From CALCKU01 sp964571595 (GTDB lineage: Bacteria > Pseudomonadota > Alphaproteobacteria > Caulobacterales > Maricaulaceae), in contig CAZNCJ010000002.1 in the NCBI GenBank assembly GCA_964571595.1, positions 31,071 through 95,070 of the forward strand: a stretch of 64,000 bases of DNA. Direction: 5' to 3'. Shown here one piece after another: positions 60,920-64,000 of the stretch. Each line of letters opens with the position of its first letter. Within the stretch, counting starts at the first letter, position 1. The notes beneath the pieces were generated by a model. The model had not been told where the DNA came from, searched no databases, and saw only the letters and a list, made by a program, of their open reading frames with translations. A program made the position numbers and the translations under genes.

Positions 60920-60939
60920 TTTCAGATGAGGAAATAGAT

Positions 60940-61176
60940 ATGTCTGATGTATTAGCCCGCGTAACAAAAATGGTCGTAGAGCATTTGGATGTTGATGAGG
61001 GGAAAGTCACTGAAAAAGCCCATTTTATTGATGATTTGGGCGCAGATAGCCTTGATAATGTTGAGCTTGTAATGGCATTTGAAGAGGAATTTGACATTGA
61101 AATTCCAGATGATGCTGCCGAGCACATTCAAACAGTTGGTGACGCGGTAAAGTATATCTCTGAACAAGCTGCCTAG
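60940..61176 (+). CDS. acpP: Acyl carrier protein
   Basis: A 78-residue acidic four-helix protein that carries growing fatty acids on 4'-phosphopantetheine. The attachment residue is Ser37 in LGADSLDNVEL. The start MSDVLARVTKMV and the full length are typical. A GAGGAAA ribosome site precedes the ATG. It has its own 156-bp upstream gap with a leader hairpin, so a separate promoter is likely; fabF follows after 14 bp. Confidence 0.97.
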   Translation: MSDVLARVTKMVVEHLDVDEGKVTEKAHFIDDLGADSLDNVELVMAFEEEFDIEIPDDAAEHIQTVGDAVKYISEQAA

Positions 61177-61190
61177 AGGTATCTAGGCAT

Positions 61191-62483
61191 ATGCGCCGGG
61201 TTGTTGTTACAGGGTTAGGACTCGTATCACCTCTTGGCTGCGGTGTTGAAACCGCATGGTCTAATATTCTGGCCTCGAAATCTGGGGCCAGAAAAATCAC
61301 ACATTTTGACGTTGAAGATCTGGCCTGTCAGGTTGCCGCGGTTATACCGCGCATAGATGGACGGGCTGGCGGCTCGCCAGATATGGCGGGCGTGTTTGAT
61401 CCTGACAGTGTGATGAGTGCGCGTGACCGCAAACGCATTGATGATTTTATACTATACGGTATTGCGGCAGCAGACGAAGCCTTAAAAGATGCAGCTTGGG
61501 CGCCCAGCGAGGATGAAGTTGAAGCCCGTGAGCGTACAGGTGTTATGTTTGGCTCGGGTATTGGCGGGCTTGAAACCACCTATAATGCCTCTATCACCTT
61601 AAAAGAGCGCGGGCCGCGGCGTCTCTCTCCTTTTGTTATACCTTCCATGCTGATCAATCTGATCTCGGGACAAATTTCTATTCGTACCGGTTTTAAAGGC
61701 CCTAATCACAGCGTGGTGACGGCCTGTGCCTCGGGCGCGCATGCTATTGGCGATGCCGCGCGGCTAATCCAGTACGGGGACGCCGATGTGATGGTCGCAG
61801 GCGGGGCAGAGGCGGCGATTAACCGTTTGGGCATTGCCAGTTTTGTGGCGTGCCGCGCCATGACCACCCATTTTAACGACGTGCCTGAAAAAGCCTCCCG
61901 GCCTTATGATAAAGACCGCGACGGGTTTATGATGGGCGAAGGCGCTGGTGCGCTTGTCTTAGAAGAATATGAACACGCTAAAGCACGCGGCGCGAAAATA
62001 TATGCAGAGTTTAAAGGCTATGGCATGTCGGGTGACGCCTATCATATTACCAGCCCAGAGCCAGAAGGTGACGGGGGATACCGCGCCATGAAAGCAGCTT
62101 TGAAAAGCTCGGGTCTATCGCTTTCCGATATTGGTTATGTCAATGCGCATGGAACTTCCACCCCCATGGGCGATGAGATAGAGATCAAAGCTGTTGAGCG
62201 CCTCTTTGCGGATCATGCTAAAAATTTACACATGTCCTCGACAAAATCTGCCACAGGACATCTTCTGGGCGCTGCCGGAGCGCTGGAAGCGATTATAACC
62301 ATATTGGCGGTGCGTGATGATATCGTCCCGCCGACACTTAATCTGGAAAACCCTTCCTTTGAAACCGATATTGATCTGGTGCCGCTGACAGCCAAACCTG
62401 TTAAGCTAAAAGCGGCCATGTCAAACAGCTTTGGGTTTGGCGGGACAAATGCAGCGGTCATTTTCGCGCAAGCCCCTGATTAA
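61191..62483 (+). CDS. fabF: 3-oxoacyl-ACP synthase II FabF
   Basis: Elongating condensing enzyme of fatty acid synthesis. The 430-residue thiolase-fold protein begins MRRVVVTGLGLVSPLGCG and has the catalytic triad Cys179 (VVTACASGAHA), His in NAHGTSTPMGD and His in SATGHLLGAAGALE, and the C-terminal SNSFGFGGTNAAVIF. It lies 14 bp after acpP, and mltG follows 7 bp after its stop. Confidence 0.97.
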   Translation: MRRVVVTGLGLVSPLGCGVETAWSNILASKSGARKITHFDVEDLACQVAAVIPRIDGRAGGSPDMAGVFDPDSVMSARDRKRIDDFILYGIAAADEALKDAAWAPSEDEVEARERTGVMFGSGIGGLETTYNASITLKERGPRRLSPFVIPSMLINLISGQISIRTGFKGPNHSVVTACASGAHAIGDAARLIQYGDADVMVAGGAEAAINRLGIASFVACRAMTTHFNDVPEKASRPYDKDRDGFMMGEGAGALVLEEYEHAKARGAKIYAEFKGYGMSGDAYHITSPEPEGDGGYRAMKAALKSSGLSLSDIGYVNAHGTSTPMGDEIEIKAVERLFADHAKNLHMSSTKSATGHLLGAAGALEAIITILAVRDDIVPPTLNLENPSFETDIDLVPLTAKPVKLKAAMSNSFGFGGTNAAVIFAQAPD

Positions 62484-62490
62484 ACCGGCC

Positions 62491-63621
62491 ATGGACGGGC
62501 CAAAGAAAAATACCAAACAGACACAGGATTTTGTGGCCGCGCATGTTAAAGCCGCGCCAGAGCTGCAACAAGCAGAAGATAGCCCTTCCGTTCCACCTTT
62601 GCCGAAATGGCGATTAGGTTTCATTGCCTTGAGCGCATTGCTGACGATATTAGGCGGTCTGATGTTAGGCCTTTATAGTTTTGTGAATTATCTATATGAG
62701 GCCAAGCCCGATATTGAGGCCCAAAATATGGTCTTTGAAGTCCCGCGCGGAGCGGGGCTTTCGCGCATCACGCAAGACCTTGAGGCGGCGGGCCTGATTG
62801 ACAGGCCTTTCATTTTTAAATTGGTGACAAAGTTACGCGGGAATGAAGCGAATTTCAAAGCCGGTGAGTATGAACTTTCAGCGCCCATGAGCATGGCGGA
62901 TATTTACCAAAAGCTCTCTGAGGGCAAAGCGGTACTTTATCCTTTTACGGTGCCCGAAGGGCGCACATCAGCCCAGATCATTCGGGCTATGCAATCTATG
63001 GAAACATTAAACGGCGAGGTCGATATAATTCCGGCTGAGGGTACTGTTTTACCAGAAACCTATATGACACCACGTGGTATGACGCGGGCGCAATTAATCC
63101 AGAAAATGCAAGAGGCACAGACGGCGTATATTGAGAGTATATGGGACGGACGGCAAAAGGACTTACCGATTAAAACCAAAGCAGAAGCGATTAATCTGGC
63201 CTCTATTGTTGAAAAAGAAACGGGCATTGGCGGGGAGCGCGACCTGGTGGCGGGTGTGTTTATCAACCGGTTAAGAAAGGGTATGAAATTGGAATCAGAC
63301 CCGACGATTATATATGGTATTTCTCAAGGCGAAATCCTGCGTAATAAGTCCGGTGCGCAACGGGGATTACGCCGCTCCGAAATTGACCGGAAAACAGATT
63401 GGAACACTTACCAAATTGAAGGCCTTCCCAAAACACCAATATGCAATCCGGGTAAAGCCGCGATTGCAGCCGTTTTAAATCCGGCCAAGACGGATGCCAT
63501 CTTTTTTGTAGCGGACGGTACGGGTGGTCATGTCTTTGCTAAAACCTTGCGCGAACATAATAATAATGTTGCGAAATGGCGTAAGATTGAACGTGCCCGT
63601 AAACGTAAGGCCGGGCGGTAA
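62491..63621 (+). CDS. mltG: Endolytic murein transglycosylase MltG
   Basis: Cleaves nascent peptidoglycan strands and is thought to end glycan chain growth. The 376-residue protein has a Lys-rich cytoplasmic N-terminus, one membrane helix (about 42-65) and a YceG-like domain with the catalytic Glu in ASIVEKETGIGGERDLVAGV, followed by LESDPTIIYG. The ATG at 62491 lies 7 bp after the fabF stop; the frame is open upstream to 62431 inside fabF but gives no family-like sequence. The fabF-mltG-yicC order is common in alphaproteobacteria. Confidence 0.93.
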   Translation: MDGPKKNTKQTQDFVAAHVKAAPELQQAEDSPSVPPLPKWRLGFIALSALLTILGGLMLGLYSFVNYLYEAKPDIEAQNMVFEVPRGAGLSRITQDLEAAGLIDRPFIFKLVTKLRGNEANFKAGEYELSAPMSMADIYQKLSEGKAVLYPFTVPEGRTSAQIIRAMQSMETLNGEVDIIPAEGTVLPETYMTPRGMTRAQLIQKMQEAQTAYIESIWDGRQKDLPIKTKAEAINLASIVEKETGIGGERDLVAGVFINRLRKGMKLESDPTIIYGISQGEILRNKSGAQRGLRRSEIDRKTDWNTYQIEGLPKTPICNPGKAAIAAVLNPAKTDAIFFVADGTGGHVFAKTLREHNNNVAKWRKIERARKRKAGR

Positions 63622-63626
63622 GTTAA

Positions 63627-64000
63627 ATGACCCGAAAAAAGCAATCCTCTAAGATTTCGAGTATGACGGGTTTTGCCCGTGTTACGGGTTCGCATGGGAC
63701 TGTGAGTTGGGGCTGGGAAGCTCGCTCGGTTAATGGCAAATCACTGGATATGCGTGTGCGCCTGCCCGCTGAGCTATCGGCACTTGAAGGGGAGGTGCGT
63801 AAAAAAACCAGCGCAGCTTTTACCCGCGGAAATATCCAGATTAGTTTAACCCATCAATACGGGGAGGCCCAGAAAGCCTACCGGATCAACACGGCGCTTT
63901 TAGAGCAATTACAGCAGAGCGGAGCGGATGATATCTCGGCGCTTATGTCTGTGCCGGGTGTTGTTGAAGAAATCCAGATGGGAGATATTTTAAGTGATCC
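63627..64000 (+). CDS. yicC: YicC family endoribonuclease (partial at the window edge)
   Basis: The first 124 codons of a gene that runs off the right edge. The translation starts MTRKKQSSKISSMTGFARVT and continues with SWGWEARSVNGKSLDMRVRL and PAELSALEGEVRKK, the N-terminal signature of YicC-like proteins, which act in RNA decay in enterobacteria. The ATG is 5 bp after the mltG stop. No stop codon is seen in the remaining sequence, as expected for a protein usually near 290 residues. Confidence 0.9.
   Translation, partial: MTRKKQSSKISSMTGFARVTGSHGTVSWGWEARSVNGKSLDMRVRLPAELSALEGEVRKKTSAAFTRGNIQISLTHQYGEAQKAYRINTALLEQLQQSGADDISALMSVPGVVEEIQMGDILSD

Noticed and set aside
1..64000. Mobile elements, CRISPR arrays, toxin-antitoxin pairs and defence systems
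   Set aside because: No transposase, integrase, Cas, restriction or abortive-infection gene was found, and there is no array of regularly spaced repeats.

Overview
The window is a dense stretch of bacterial chromosome with about 67 protein genes, short gaps and moderate GC. I saw no rRNA, tRNA, CRISPR array, insertion sequence, prophage or conjugative element. The gene set points to an alphaproteobacterium: RegB/RegA with a SenC-type SCO protein, lptM-lysA followed by a TIGR02302-type protein, DUF1289, DUF2125, DUF1036 and DUF2853 proteins, and an alpha-type S16 with an Ala/Glu tail. The mix resembles marine Maricaulales/Hyphomonadaceae-like bacteria. That placement is inference from gene content, not a measured phylogeny.

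Layout. 1-6.1 kb: small envelope proteins, then truB-rpsO-pnp. 6.1-8.2 kb: sirtuin deacylase, UPF0178 protein and a frameshifted DUF805 gene. 8.2-10.7 kb: ffh-rpsP with a clear promoter and terminator; rimM-trmD-rplS do not follow. 10.7-14 kb (minus strand): drug/metabolite transporter, short-chain dehydrogenase, a Tag-like glycosylase and a TlpA-like thioredoxin. 14-25.5 kb (mostly plus): argH, lptM-lysA, TIGR02302 protein, ftsE-ftsX, DUF218 and DUF2125 proteins. 25.5-28 kb (minus): tyrC, chorismate mutase, methyltransferase. 28-32.8 kb: gloB, a cold-shock protein, dapD-dapE, small membrane proteins. 32.8-42 kb is one long minus-strand block: rpmH-rnpA-yidC-yihA-argB-(DUF1036 protein)-5'-nucleotidase-threonine aldolase-def-fmt-truA.

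42.4-47.1 kb holds a DUF547 lipoprotein, a TVP38/VTT membrane protein and a mercuric-reductase-like flavoprotein, followed by an orphan histidine kinase. 47-56.7 kb has adenosine kinase, an ATP-grasp enzyme, the redox two-component pair RegB/RegA with its SCO partner, and lipid-related genes placed between and after them: a FadL-type porin, a cNMP-binding patatin and a fatty acid desaturase. A possible small RNA lies after regA. 56.9-58.7 kb encodes a long coiled-coil protein. The window ends with fabD-fabG-acpP-fabF-mltG-yicC, the last cut by the window edge.

Functional themes are translation and RNA turnover, lysine/mDAP and arginine synthesis, cell division and envelope assembly, membrane lipid synthesis and remodelling, and redox sensing. 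I did not find a clearly new multi-gene system. The points most worth a second look are the possible regA-downstream RNA, the DUF547-VTT-flavoprotein module with its kinase, the regB/regA locus split by lipid genes, the DUF1036-peptidoglycan-binding-DUF1036 protein, the coiled-coil protein, and several perfect or near-perfect inverted repeats in leaders and promoters.
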